From assembly GCA_005880075.1 (NCBI GenBank), contig VBJT01000040.1, forward strand, positions 1-47,168: a DNA stretch of 47,168 nt, in the 5' to 3' direction. The notes below the pieces were generated by a model. The model ran no database searches. It was not told where the DNA came from and saw only the letters and a program-made list of their open reading frames with translations. This stretch comes from Chloroflexota bacterium. Its GTDB lineage: Bacteria; Chloroflexota; Dehalococcoidia; SM23-28-2; RBG-16-64-32. The translations under genes and the position numbers were made by a program. This document shows positions 1-7,519 of the stretch, piece by piece. Every line of letters starts with the position of its first letter. The stretch's first letter is position 1.

Positions 1-2
1 AG

Positions 3-167
3 GTTGAGTTCAACCTGGAAGAGGTGCCGGGCGGCACGAAGCTAACCGTGACCGAGTCTGGCTTCGACAACATCCCGCTCGCCCGCCGCGCCGAGGCATT
101 CCGCATGAACAGCGAGGGTTGGGCGCAGCAGCTCCGCAACATCGAGGCGCATGTCGCGGGGGCGTGA
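3..167 (+). CDS. SRPBCC/AHSA1-family protein, C-terminal fragment
   Basis: The window opens inside this gene; only the last 54 codons are present, ending at TGA 165-167. The visible residues (VEFNLEEVPGGTKLTVTESG, then FDNIP and a C-terminal GWAQQLRNIEAHV helix) match the end of activator-of-Hsp90-ATPase-like START-fold proteins, whose final helix closes a hydrophobic ligand cavity. These domains are often encoded beside ArsR-type regulators in bacteria, as here, where the regulator begins inside the last codons. The ligand cannot be judged from the fragment. The family call rests on a short segment and is moderately secure. Confidence 0.6.
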   Translation, partial: VEFNLEEVPGGTKLTVTESGFDNIPLARRAEAFRMNSEGWAQQLRNIEAHVAGA

Positions 168-501
168 TAAGGGGCGCGCGAAAGAGCCTCTGGCGAATAC
201 AGCGCCCATCTTCGCAGCGCTGGGCGATGAAACCCGGCTGGGTCTTGTCACCAGGCTCGCTAACGGAGATACTCTCTCGATCGCGCAGCTGACGGAGAGT
301 ACATTCGTGACGCGGCAGGCGGTCACGCGGCACCTGGAGGTCCTGGAGGAGGCAGGCCTCGTACGTGGGACGCGACGAGGGCGCCAGCACCTCTGGCGGT
401 TCGAGCCGGCGCGACTGGCTCTAGCGCAACGGAGCCTCGAGCAGATCTCGGGTTGGTGGGACGAAAAGCTGGCGGCACTCAAGCAATCGGCGGAAAAATA
501 G
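151..501 (+). CDS. ArsR-family winged-helix transcriptional regulator
   Basis: A 116-residue protein with a winged helix-turn-helix. The segment IFAALGDETRLGLVTRLANG is the typical first helix pair of ArsR proteins, and the recognition helix lies around FVTRQAVTRHLEVLEEAGLV (residues 52-71), followed by a basic wing (RGTRRGRQ). No cysteine pair typical of metal-sensing ArsR proteins is visible, so a non-metal signal is likely. The ATG at 151 overlaps the end of the SRPBCC gene by 17 bp, which indicates translational coupling. ArsR/SRPBCC pairs are common and usually form one unit in which the regulator controls its own operon; that role is inferred here. Confidence 0.85.
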   Translation: MSRGRDKGRAKEPLANTAPIFAALGDETRLGLVTRLANGDTLSIAQLTESTFVTRQAVTRHLEVLEEAGLVRGTRRGRQHLWRFEPARLALAQRSLEQISGWWDEKLAALKQSAEK

Positions 502-505
502 GCAC

Positions 506-907
506 ATGCCGGCGGCTACGTCGTCCGAAGACCCCATCGAACGCCTCCGCCGTTTCTGCCTCGCCCTCCCCGACGTCACCGAGCGCCTCTCCCACGGCGA
601 ACCGACTTGGTTCGTGCAGGGCAAGAAGACATTCGTGACGACGTCCGACCATCACCACGACGACCGCGTCGCGATGTGGTGCGCCGCGCCGCCGGGCGCG
701 CAAGAGGCGCTCGTCGGAGCGGACCCGAAGCGCTTCTTCCGGCCGAAGTACGTCGGCCACCGCGGCTGGCTCGGCGTCTACCTCGATGTGTCGCAAGACT
801 GGGAGCAGATCGCCGACCTCATCCGAGATGCCTATCGGGAGGTGGCGCCCAGGCGGCTTGTGGCGATGCTGGACGCCCAAGCTGACGCCCCTTCCCGCTC
901 GTCCTGA
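506..907 (+). CDS. MmcQ/YjbR-family DNA-binding-like protein
   Basis: A 133-residue protein of the MmcQ/YjbR family, a small fold with a double-wing shape whose cellular role is not established. Diagnostic parts are the N-terminal helix with LALPDVTERLSHGEPTWFV, the strand segment GKKTFVTT, and the later RFFRPKYVGHRGWLGVYLD followed by a helix with DLIRDAYREVAPRRLV. It starts 4 bp after the ArsR gene, so the two are probably cotranscribed. The C-terminal tail (ADAPSRSS) and the TGA stop are encoded by the first copy of a dispersed palindromic repeat, so the original end of the gene seems to have been replaced. Confidence 0.8.
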   Translation: MPAATSSEDPIERLRRFCLALPDVTERLSHGEPTWFVQGKKTFVTTSDHHHDDRVAMWCAAPPGAQEALVGADPKRFFRPKYVGHRGWLGVYLDVSQDWEQIADLIRDAYREVAPRRLVAMLDAQADAPSRSS

Positions 908-928
908 GGCTCTCGAAGGATGAGCGGG
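895..928. repeat. Dispersed palindromic repeat, copy 1
   Basis: The sequence reads CCGCTCGTCCT, then an 11-nt loop, then AGGATGAGCGG. The arms pair over 11 bp with one G.T pair. The core CTCGAAGGATGAGCGG recurs at about 10.2 kb, and a near match lies inverted at about 20.7 kb. This copy supplies the last codons and the stop of the YjbR-like gene. It resembles REP-type elements; no associated transposase is in the window. Confidence 0.7.
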
Positions 929-1014
929 GCACCACGCTACCACTCCATTCGCTTATTCGGCTCGCGATTCGCTGCCGACATTGTGATAGAATTCCCAAGC
1001 GGGGAGCCCCACGC

Positions 1015-1671
1015 ATGACCGACCAGCCGCTGATCAAGGTCACCGACACCGCCGCTGATTCCCTCGAAGAGTCGCTCAAGCAGAATATCATGCTCTCGAC
1101 CGTTGAGGGGATCGTGAGCTGGGCGCGGCGCTCCTCGCTCTGGCCGGTCGCCTTCGGCCTCGCCTGCTGCGCGATCGAGATGATCGCCACCGCTATGCCG
1201 CGATACGACATCGCGCGTTTCGGCGCCGAGCTCTTCCGGCCGTCGCCGCGCCAGTCCGACCTGATGATTGTCGCCGGCACAGTCACCTGGAAGATGGCCG
1301 CTCCGGTGAGGCGGATCTACCTCCAGATGGCTGAGCCGCGCTGGGTGATCTCGATGGGTTCGTGCGCCACCATCGGCGGCCCATTTGCCTATGGCTACAG
1401 CACCCTCCCCGGCGTAAACCTGATCATCCCCGTCGACGTCTACGTCCCCGGCTGCCCGCCCCGGCCGGAGTCGCTCCTCCAGGGGCTGATGCTCCTTCAG
1501 GAGAAGATCAAGCGGACGGCGCACACCGGCGACCGCGACCGCAAGTATCCGACCGGCGACTTCTCGCGCTACCTCCCGGAGAACGACCCCGTCCGCAAGG
1601 ATCTCGAGTCGCTCTTCCCGCCGTACATCGACGCTCCTGACCCCGCAATCTCCCGCATCCGCGCGACCTAG
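1015..1671 (+). CDS. nuoB: NADH-quinone oxidoreductase subunit B
   Basis: A 218-residue NuoB, the subunit of respiratory complex I that carries cluster N2 and delivers electrons to quinone at the membrane junction. The four ligands are visible: the adjacent pair Cys51-Cys52 (GLACCAIEM), Cys117 (SMGSCATIGG) and Cys147 (VPGCPPRPE). The length is at the upper end for the family because of a charged C-terminal tail. A GGGGAG Shine-Dalgarno lies 8 nt before the ATG, and a TAGAAT hexamer at 987-992 could be its -10. nuoA, nuoC and nuoD, the usual neighbours, are absent; the only other complex I genes in the window are nuoI and nuoG, over 5 kb downstream. Confidence 0.95.
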   Translation: MTDQPLIKVTDTAADSLEESLKQNIMLSTVEGIVSWARRSSLWPVAFGLACCAIEMIATAMPRYDIARFGAELFRPSPRQSDLMIVAGTVTWKMAAPVRRIYLQMAEPRWVISMGSCATIGGPFAYGYSTLPGVNLIIPVDVYVPGCPPRPESLLQGLMLLQEKIKRTAHTGDRDRKYPTGDFSRYLPENDPVRKDLESLFPPYIDAPDPAISRIRAT

Positions 1672-1733
1672 GCACCTACCTCACCCGGCGGACCCTTACT
1701 GCCGCCGCAGCACGTTGGTACGATAGAGCCGCC

Positions 1734-3080
1734 ATGGAGCCGCGAATCCAGTACGCAAGGACCAAAGATGGCGTAAACATCGCCTATGGGGTGTTCGGCG
1801 AAGGACTGCCGCTCATTTACACGCCCAGCGCCCACGGTATCGGGGTGCATTACTACACTTACTTGTCGTACTCCCGCCGGAGCGTCGACCAGCTGACAGC
1901 CGCAGGCTTTCAGGTCGTCCGTTACGACGGGCGCGGCACCGGGTCATCTGACCGCATGCCAACGGAATTCTCACTAGAGACGGATGTACTTGACCTCGCG
2001 GCTGTCGCCGACCGCCTCGGGTTCGAGCGATTCACACTCGTCGGCCACTTTGCCGGAGCGCAGGCCGCGATCGCGTACGCGACCCGCCGGCCTGAGCGCG
2101 TGAGTCATCTGGTACTGAGAGACCCGTGGGCGTCGGGCTCCGAAATGTATCAAATGTTCCCCGGCAACCGGGTACTCTTTGCGATGCGGCCGTTTGCCGA
2201 ACAACAGTGGGACCTCGTCTCCATCACCATCGCGGCTGTTGGTTTCGGGTTGGCTGACAGTGACATCTCGAAAGAGTACGCCTCCGCTATCCGGTCGGGG
2301 ATCACTCCGGCTACCTGGGTGGCGCATTCGGAGGCAAGCGACGAGATCGACATTACCGACCTCCTTGAGAACCTGAGCGTGCCGACTCTCGTCGTCCTGG
2401 ACACCGCGCTTCCGGGAAGGCCACCGAATGCGATTGGAGAATGGGGCGCTCCCGTGAAGAAGATCGTCGCCGCGATCCCCGATGCACGCCTCGTAACCAC
2501 CGGCGACCTGGGGGTTGCTGTAAGCGAGTTCGTGCGCGCCGGCTCCCAGGCACCGGCCGCCGCCGCCAGGTCGCCGGGCGGCCTCCAAACGATCCTCTTC
2601 ACTGACGTCGAGGGCTCGACTGCCTTTACCGACCGCATGGGCGATGCGGCTGCGCGCGAGGTCCTGCGCAAGCACGAGCGGATCACGCGCGAAGCGCTGA
2701 AGACGCACGGGGGAAGCGAGGTCAAGACGATGGGGGACGGGTTCATGGCCTCGTTCGGCTCCGCGACACGGGCGCTCGAGTGCGCGGTCGCTGTCCAGCG
2801 CGCCTTTGCGGACGGCGATATTCGCGTGCGTATCGGCCTCAACGCCGGCGAGCCGATTGCCGAAGACGATCCGGGCGGACGCGGCGATCTATTCGGCACC
2901 GCTGTCATCGTCGCCGCCCGCATTGCGGCGCAGGCGCACGGTGGTGAAATCCTCGTCTCGGACGTCGTGCGACAGCTCGTGGCCGGCAAGGGCTTTCTCT
3001 TCAGCGACCGCGGTGACCATGCGCTGAAGGGCTTCGAAGATCCGGTGCGTGTGTGGGAGGTGCGCTGGCGGGAGGAATGA
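1734..3080 (+). CDS. Alpha/beta-hydrolase-like domain fused to class III adenylate/guanylate cyclase
   Basis: A 448-residue two-domain protein. Residues 1-270 have an alpha/beta-hydrolase fold (RYDGRGTGSSD oxyanion-side loop, LVGHFAGAQAAI elbow). Residues 285-448 form a class III nucleotide cyclase (TILFTDVEGSTAFTDRMGD, VKTMGDGFMASF, GGEILVSDVV). Metal-binding Asp291 and Asp335 and the purine-selecting Lys331 are present, which favours ATP. Two features are odd. The nucleophile elbow is GHFAG with Phe106 where Ser is expected, and the catalytic His region reads TTGDLGVAV without His, so the hydrolase half is probably a sensor and not an enzyme. In the cyclase, the Asn of the Asn-x3-Arg pair is Ile392, while Arg396 is kept. 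The stop overlaps the next start (ATGA). Confidence 0.88.
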   Translation: MEPRIQYARTKDGVNIAYGVFGEGLPLIYTPSAHGIGVHYYTYLSYSRRSVDQLTAAGFQVVRYDGRGTGSSDRMPTEFSLETDVLDLAAVADRLGFERFTLVGHFAGAQAAIAYATRRPERVSHLVLRDPWASGSEMYQMFPGNRVLFAMRPFAEQQWDLVSITIAAVGFGLADSDISKEYASAIRSGITPATWVAHSEASDEIDITDLLENLSVPTLVVLDTALPGRPPNAIGEWGAPVKKIVAAIPDARLVTTGDLGVAVSEFVRAGSQAPAAAARSPGGLQTILFTDVEGSTAFTDRMGDAAAREVLRKHERITREALKTHGGSEVKTMGDGFMASFGSATRALECAVAVQRAFADGDIRVRIGLNAGEPIAEDDPGGRGDLFGTAVIVAARIAAQAHGGEILVSDVVRQLVAGKGFLFSDRGDHALKGFEDPVRVWEVRWREE

Positions 3081-3583
3081 TGCGTGCCCTCGGAGCCAAG
3101 CACCAGCCACTTCTCAAAGACTTCACGACAGCCTCCGATCACGTCCGCATCCTCCTCCTGACTTCGCCTACCTGAGAGATGTGCTTGGCGGGCGCCTCCG
3201 GTGCGGGGGCGGAACTCCTGGCGGCCGTGCGGCCGACCTAGGTGCGTACTACGTCTGGGTACCTATGCTGCCTTCGGACGACAGGAACGCAGCCCTCGCC
3301 GCTGCCCGCCGATTCAGCGAGCCGCGCGCGGCGCACTACTGGGACTCCGGGCGCCATCTTTCGAAACGAGATGGCGACGACACTTGGCATCGACACGAGG
3401 CGCAGCGCTGTCTCCGGCGACGAGTCGCCGTTCGCCTGGGACGTCTACCTCGCTTATAGGCGCGGCAATAACGGTATCGCGCAGCCGGACTTCTGGATGC
3501 ACCAGCTCGCTGTGGAACTCGCGCCTCGCTTCAGCACAACCAAATGGCGGTCCCAGATCGAGCGCTTTGTCCAATGCGGGTAA
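3080..3583 (+). pseudogene. Broken thioredoxin-fold gene with in-frame TGA at the CxxC position
   Basis: Protein similarity is spread over three pieces. Frame 2 from ATG 3080 encodes MRALGAKHQPLLKDF, then VRILLLTSPT, followed by TGA (3173-3175), EMC and LAGASGAGAELLAA. Frame 1 from about 3240 encodes YYVWVPMLPSDDRNAAL and RAAHYWDSGRHLS. Frame 2 again from about 3360 encodes TTLGIDTRRSAVSGD, then FAWDVYLAYRRG and PDFWMHQLAVE. In order these resemble one thioredoxin-like protein of about 165 residues, as I recall the family. Two frame changes and the TGA make it a pseudogene as it stands. The TGA falls where the first Cys of a CxxC would be, so selenocysteine is a minority possibility. The start overlaps the cyclase stop. 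Confidence 0.6.
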
Positions 3584-3638
3584 TACTAGTGGCGAAAGAC
3601 TCGTATTCGAACACGTAAAAAATGCAAAAACGAGCTGC

Positions 3639-4040
3639 CTACAGAATACGAAACCGCTCCGGCGGCCAATACACCACCCATGCTCGTGCGACGATGTCCT
3701 CGCGTCCGAAGGGCCCGAGCGCGCGGCTGTCCGTGCTATCTTCTGCATTATCGCCGAGGAGCCAGAATTCGTACGGCGATAGCCCCTCCCGCTCGGCCAC
3801 ACGCTTGATCAAGCGCACGCCCGGCCGCGCCGGATACCGCGCGAGAACGATGTCACCCAGGCGCGGCGCGTCAAGGCGATACGCGAGGCGGTCGAACAGC
3901 ACCCGCTCGCCCGGCGAAAGCGCCGGGAGCATACTGCGGCCGACGATGCGCATCCTGCGTGCTGTCACAAATGCGGCCAACTGATAGACAACCCGCATGT
4001 GGAGCAGACGCCGGACCAGGGGCGGGGTCTTTCGGTTCAT
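3639..4040 (-). CDS. sodX: S26-family signal peptidase, probable Ni-SOD maturation protease
   Basis: A 133-residue member of the signal peptidase S26 family. The serine motif VGRSMLPALSPGE (Ser about residue 36), the lysine motif VRLIKRV, and the later box WLLGDNAEDSTDSRALGPF are all present; these form the Ser/Lys dyad and box E of type I signal peptidases. An N-terminal hydrophobic segment (VVYQLAAFV) is weak. It is divergent from the Ni-SOD gene, 57 bp away. A small peptidase of this type next to sodN is known to trim the Ni-SOD leader so that the nickel-binding His becomes the N-terminus, so that role is likely. I start it at ATG 4040, as longer reading would enter sodN. A TAAAAT hexamer lies at 4057-4062. 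Confidence 0.82.
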   Translation of the reverse strand: MNRKTPPLVRRLLHMRVVYQLAAFVTARRMRIVGRSMLPALSPGERVLFDRLAYRLDAPRLGDIVLARYPARPGVRLIKRVAEREGLSPYEFWLLGDNAEDSTDSRALGPFGREDIVARAWVVYWPPERFRIL

Positions 4041-4097
4041 GTGCGGAACGTTGTAGATTTTAGCGCGGACTCTCATACACAGAAGGAGGATTACCCC

Positions 4098-4604
4098 GTG
4101 CTGCTCCGCAATGCTTTCGCCCTGCTCAACCGTCTGCTGCCGGCCGAAGTTGGCCGCGCCCACTGCGACATCCCCTGCGGCATCTACGACCCCCACCTCT
4201 TGCAGCTTGCGGCACTCAGCTGCGTTCGCATGAACCAGCTTATCAATGATCTCGCTCCACCTGCCTCGATGGAGAAGGCCGACCGCGATAAGTACATGCA
4301 CGCCCTCGTGCGCTACACGCAGGTTAAAGAGGAGCACGCCGAGATCGTCAAGCGAGAGGCACGCATCATCCGCGGCGACTTCTTCAAGCCCGACAACAGC
4401 CCGCCGAACCTCGGCGAGCTAACAGACGGCATCATGAAGACCGCTTCGAAGGCCCGCCAGAACGTCGACATCGATGCCGCGAACGAGCTACTGAACCTAA
4501 CACAGCAGTTCGCCGAGGCGTTCTGGAAGGCGAAAGGTGTCGAAACGAAGCGGCAGCCCTCAAACCAGGCCGCGGGCGGCGAGTACGTGGTACCCGCGAA
4601 CTAG
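4098..4604 (+). CDS. sodN: Nickel-containing superoxide dismutase
   Basis: Ni-SOD converts superoxide to hydrogen peroxide and oxygen using a single nickel ion. The nickel hook HCDIPCGIYDP is present, with the ligand His, Cys2, Cys6 and the conserved Tyr9 of the mature protein. I chose GTG 4098 because AAGGAGGA sits 7 nt upstream; this gives a 21-residue leader (MLLRNAFALLNRLLPAEVGRA) that must be removed to free His1, and a 168-residue precursor. Helical segments with VRYTQVKEEHAEIVKREARI and NELLNLTQQFAEAFWKAKG match the four-helix bundle. The tail after these is some 20 residues longer than usual. The divergent peptidase gene is the probable processing partner. Confidence 0.95.
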   Translation: MLLRNAFALLNRLLPAEVGRAHCDIPCGIYDPHLLQLAALSCVRMNQLINDLAPPASMEKADRDKYMHALVRYTQVKEEHAEIVKREARIIRGDFFKPDNSPPNLGELTDGIMKTASKARQNVDIDAANELLNLTQQFAEAFWKAKGVETKRQPSNQAAGGEYVVPAN

Positions 4605-4686
4605 GCCGCCGAAATCGAGAGACTATTGGACCGCGCAAGGCGGCGCGTCTCCCGGCACGCTTCAACAAGGCGCGAAATGAATTAAG

Positions 4687-6882
4687 TTGAGTCGCTCTTC
4701 TCTCATCTTTGAGCGCTGGCCGCGCTTTGCCCACCGCCATGCCCGGCTGGTCCTGGCCGGCGCGGTCGCCGTTCTCGTCCCTCTGGCCGTACTGTGGTCG
4801 CTCGCGGCCGGCGAATATGGCTCCTCGTTCAGCGTCCCCGGCTCCGAGGCGCAGCAGCTCTTTGATGCGCTGCGCAATCGCTTTCCGTCGAACGCCGGGG
4901 ACCAGGTAACGGTGGTCGTGAAGCCGGCCGCCGGTTTGAATGACGCGGGCACGAAGGCGCAAGTCGAGACACTGCGCAAAGACCTGACGGCGCTGCCGGA
5001 AGTTGTCAGCGTCTCGTCACCATTCGAGAGCCCGGGTGCGATCTCGCAAGACCGTAGGATCGGCCGCATTATCGTCCAGTACGACAAACAGGCCTCGCAG
5101 GTCGACAAATCCGCCGCGACGGCTTTGATTGACCTCATGAAGAGAGAATCGGTGCCGGGCTTCCAGGTCGACGCCGAAGGCGCCGTCGTCCGTCTAGCCG
5201 AACGCGAGCCGCCGGGCAGCTCCGAGCTCATCGGCATCTCCGCCGCCATCATCATCCTTCTACTCGCCTTCGGCTCAATCGTGGCGATGGGGCTGCCCAT
5301 TGTGACGGCGTTGATTGGGCTCAGTTCGGGCTTCTTCCTGATCGGCTTAGCCTCCCGGTTCATCAACATGCCGTCGTTCGCGCCGCAGTTCATCGCGATG
5401 ATTGGCATTGGGGTCGGCATCGACTACGCCTTGCTTGTTGTGAGCCGTTACCGCGAAGAGGCGAGCCGGGGCTCTTCCCGCGAAGACGCGACCGTTAGGG
5501 CGATCAGCACCGCCGGGCGCTCGGTGTTCCTCGCCGGTGGCACTGTTGTCATCGCGCTGCTCGGCCTGTGGGCGTCCGGCATCGCGGCGATCGGCTGGCT
5601 GGGGACGGCCGGCGCTGTTGTCGTCGGAATTATGGTCGCCGTTGCGGTCTTGGTACTGCCGGCGTTGCTTCGGTTCGTCGGGCCGTACCTGGACCGCTGG
5701 CGAATGCCGGGCGTAGGCGCCCCTTCAGCGGACAGCACCTCGGGCATAGCGTATCGGTGGAGCCGGCTCGTCCAGCGTTACCCGCTGGTCTGCCTGATCG
5801 TATCGCTCGGAATTCTTCTTCTGCTCGCCGCCCCGGTGCTCGATCTACAGCTCGGTACGTCGGACTCCGGCAACAATCCCACGACTTTCACCTCTCGCCG
5901 CGCCTATGACCTGATAACAGAGGGTTTCGGGCCGGGCGCGAACGGCCCCGTGCTTGTCGGGCTGATCATCGACAACCCTGACGCTGTCCCCAGGGTTCAG
6001 GAATTGCCCAGCTCGCTCATCGGCTTTGCCGATGTTCAGCAGGCCTCTCCGCCCCGCTTCAACGACGACGAAAGCGCAGCGCTGATCACCGTGCTGCCGA
6101 AATCCTCGCCGCAGGACCAGGCGACCGCTGATCTGATCCATAACCTGCGCGACGACCTGCGCGCAAAGTTCCGGGGCAGCGGCGCCACGCCGCTTGTGGG
6201 CGGCTCGACGGCGCTGTTCATCGATGTCGGCGGCCAGCAGTCGGCGCGCCTTCCCTGGTTCCTCGCCGGCGTCCTGGCGCTTAGCTTCCTGCTGCTGATG
6301 GCGGTGTTCCGATCGCTGCTCGTCCCCGTCAAGGCTGTGTTCATGAACCTCCTCTCCATCGCTGGTTCGTTCGGAGTGCTCGTGGCGGTCTTCCAATGGG
6401 GCTGGTTGGCTGCGCTCATCGGGGTTGATAAGAAGGGCCCGGTTGAGGCTTTCCTGCCGATGCTGCTGTTCGCGGTGTTATTCGGGCTTTCGATGGACTA
6501 CGAGGTGTTTCTCGTTAGCCGCATCCGCGAGGAGTACCTGGACTCCGGCGATAACTCCGAGGCAGTGGCGCGAGGCCTCTCGGTAACCAGCCGCGTGATT
6601 ACTGCGGCGGCGGCGATCATGGTCGCCGTTTTCGGCGCCTTCGCGCTGAGTGATCAGCGAGTCGTAAAGGAGTTCGGCGTAGGCCTCGCCTGTGCCATCC
6701 TCATCGACGCAACGGTAGTGCGGCTGGTGCTGGTTCCTTCCCTGATGCAACTGGCAGGCCGCTGGAACTGGTGGATGCCTGGCCGGCTGGATAGGCTCGT
6801 ACCCCGCATCGGCGCCGAGCCGGCAGGTAGCGCGCGGTCCTCGCCCCCTGGGCGACCCGAAGCGAAGCCAGAGGCGCCCTAA
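4687..6882 (+). CDS. MMPL-family RND exporter
   Basis: A 731-residue inner-membrane transporter of the MMPL class, using proton flux to move lipids or other hydrophobic compounds. It has the duplicated RND layout: one membrane helix near residue 25, an extracytoplasmic domain to about 170, a bundle of helices (SAAIIILLLAFGSIVAMG onward), a second soluble domain from about 395 to 515, and a second bundle. Both bundles carry the GxxxDY proton-relay motif, GIGVGIDYALLVVSRYREE and GLSMDYEVFLVSRIREEY. The first codon is TTG 4687; no strong Shine-Dalgarno is visible, so the exact start is uncertain. The substrate cannot be read from sequence, and the neighbours are not lipid-synthesis genes. Confidence 0.9.
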   Translation: MSRSSLIFERWPRFAHRHARLVLAGAVAVLVPLAVLWSLAAGEYGSSFSVPGSEAQQLFDALRNRFPSNAGDQVTVVVKPAAGLNDAGTKAQVETLRKDLTALPEVVSVSSPFESPGAISQDRRIGRIIVQYDKQASQVDKSAATALIDLMKRESVPGFQVDAEGAVVRLAEREPPGSSELIGISAAIIILLLAFGSIVAMGLPIVTALIGLSSGFFLIGLASRFINMPSFAPQFIAMIGIGVGIDYALLVVSRYREEASRGSSREDATVRAISTAGRSVFLAGGTVVIALLGLWASGIAAIGWLGTAGAVVVGIMVAVAVLVLPALLRFVGPYLDRWRMPGVGAPSADSTSGIAYRWSRLVQRYPLVCLIVSLGILLLLAAPVLDLQLGTSDSGNNPTTFTSRRAYDLITEGFGPGANGPVLVGLIIDNPDAVPRVQELPSSLIGFADVQQASPPRFNDDESAALITVLPKSSPQDQATADLIHNLRDDLRAKFRGSGATPLVGGSTALFIDVGGQQSARLPWFLAGVLALSFLLLMAVFRSLLVPVKAVFMNLLSIAGSFGVLVAVFQWGWLAALIGVDKKGPVEAFLPMLLFAVLFGLSMDYEVFLVSRIREEYLDSGDNSEAVARGLSVTSRVITAAAAIMVAVFGAFALSDQRVVKEFGVGLACAILIDATVVRLVLVPSLMQLAGRWNWWMPGRLDRLVPRIGAEPAGSARSSPPGRPEAKPEAP

Positions 6883-7015
6883 CCGCTCGTGTCCGTTTGC
6901 AGCTTTGCAGCTCTGCCCGTTGTTCTGAGGGCACTGCGTGTGACGCTTCCCGCCTCGTGATTTCTTTCACCAATGAGATAACTGACGTAGTATAAGGGCG
7001 GACGGAGGGACGCCA

Positions 7016-7516
7016 TTGTTCGGACGCGGCATCGCCAAGGGACTCATGGTCACGCTGCGCTACCTGGTGCGGCGTCCTTTCACTACACAGTATCCCGAAG
7101 AAATCCGCCCGATCCCGGTCGACGCCCGCACGAACCTGCTCTGGTTCGAGGAGCGCTGCACCGGTTGCTCCACCTGCGCGCAGGCCTGTCCCGACGGCTG
7201 CATCCTCGTTCAGACATCGCCCCGCGAGGACGGTTCGCTCAGCATCGACCGCTACGAGATTGACTTCCGCCTCTGCATGTACTGTGCGCTCTGCGTTGAG
7301 GCCTGCCCCTACGAGGCGATCCAGGCGGGCGGCCCGCTGGACGACGCGGCGTACGACTTCACTGACCTGTATCGGGACAAGCACGCTCTCACGAGAATGG
7401 CCCAGGAGCACCTGCGCACGCATGACCACACCTACCCGAACGGCAAGAAGGCGCCATATCCGGAGGAAATCCCGCTGCACATCGGCAAGCCTGTGGAGCG
7501 CGACCGCACCCGCTAG
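7016..7516 (+). CDS. nuoI: NADH-quinone oxidoreductase subunit I (8Fe-ferredoxin type)
   Basis: A 166-residue protein with two [4Fe-4S] motifs: Cys48-x2-Cys51-x2-Cys54-x3-Cys58-Pro and Cys87-x2-Cys90-x2-Cys93-x3-Cys97-Pro. The flanking sequence (GLMVTLRYLVRRPFTTQYPEE before, CVEACPYEAIQ after) is that of NuoI, which wires clusters N6a and N6b towards NuoB in the peripheral arm of complex I. The start is TTG 7016 with GGAGGGA 7 nt upstream. The nuoG gene follows after 3 bp, so the pair is one transcript. The order nuoI-nuoG without nuoH, nuoE or nuoF is not the standard operon order. Confidence 0.92.
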   Translation: MFGRGIAKGLMVTLRYLVRRPFTTQYPEEIRPIPVDARTNLLWFEERCTGCSTCAQACPDGCILVQTSPREDGSLSIDRYEIDFRLCMYCALCVEACPYEAIQAGGPLDDAAYDFTDLYRDKHALTRMAQEHLRTHDHTYPNGKKAPYPEEIPLHIGKPVERDRTR

Positions 7517-7519
7517 GCC

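Noticed and set aside
2150..3142. 330-residue minus-strand frame opposite the cyclase
   Set aside because: It is rich in Arg, Ser and Pro, shows no domain, and mirrors the codon bias of the real plus-strand gene.
3999..4097. Longer N-terminus of the Ni-SOD gene
   Set aside because: The extra sequence runs antisense to sodX, has no ribosome site, and would make a leader of over 50 residues. GTG 4098 has AAGGAGGA in place.
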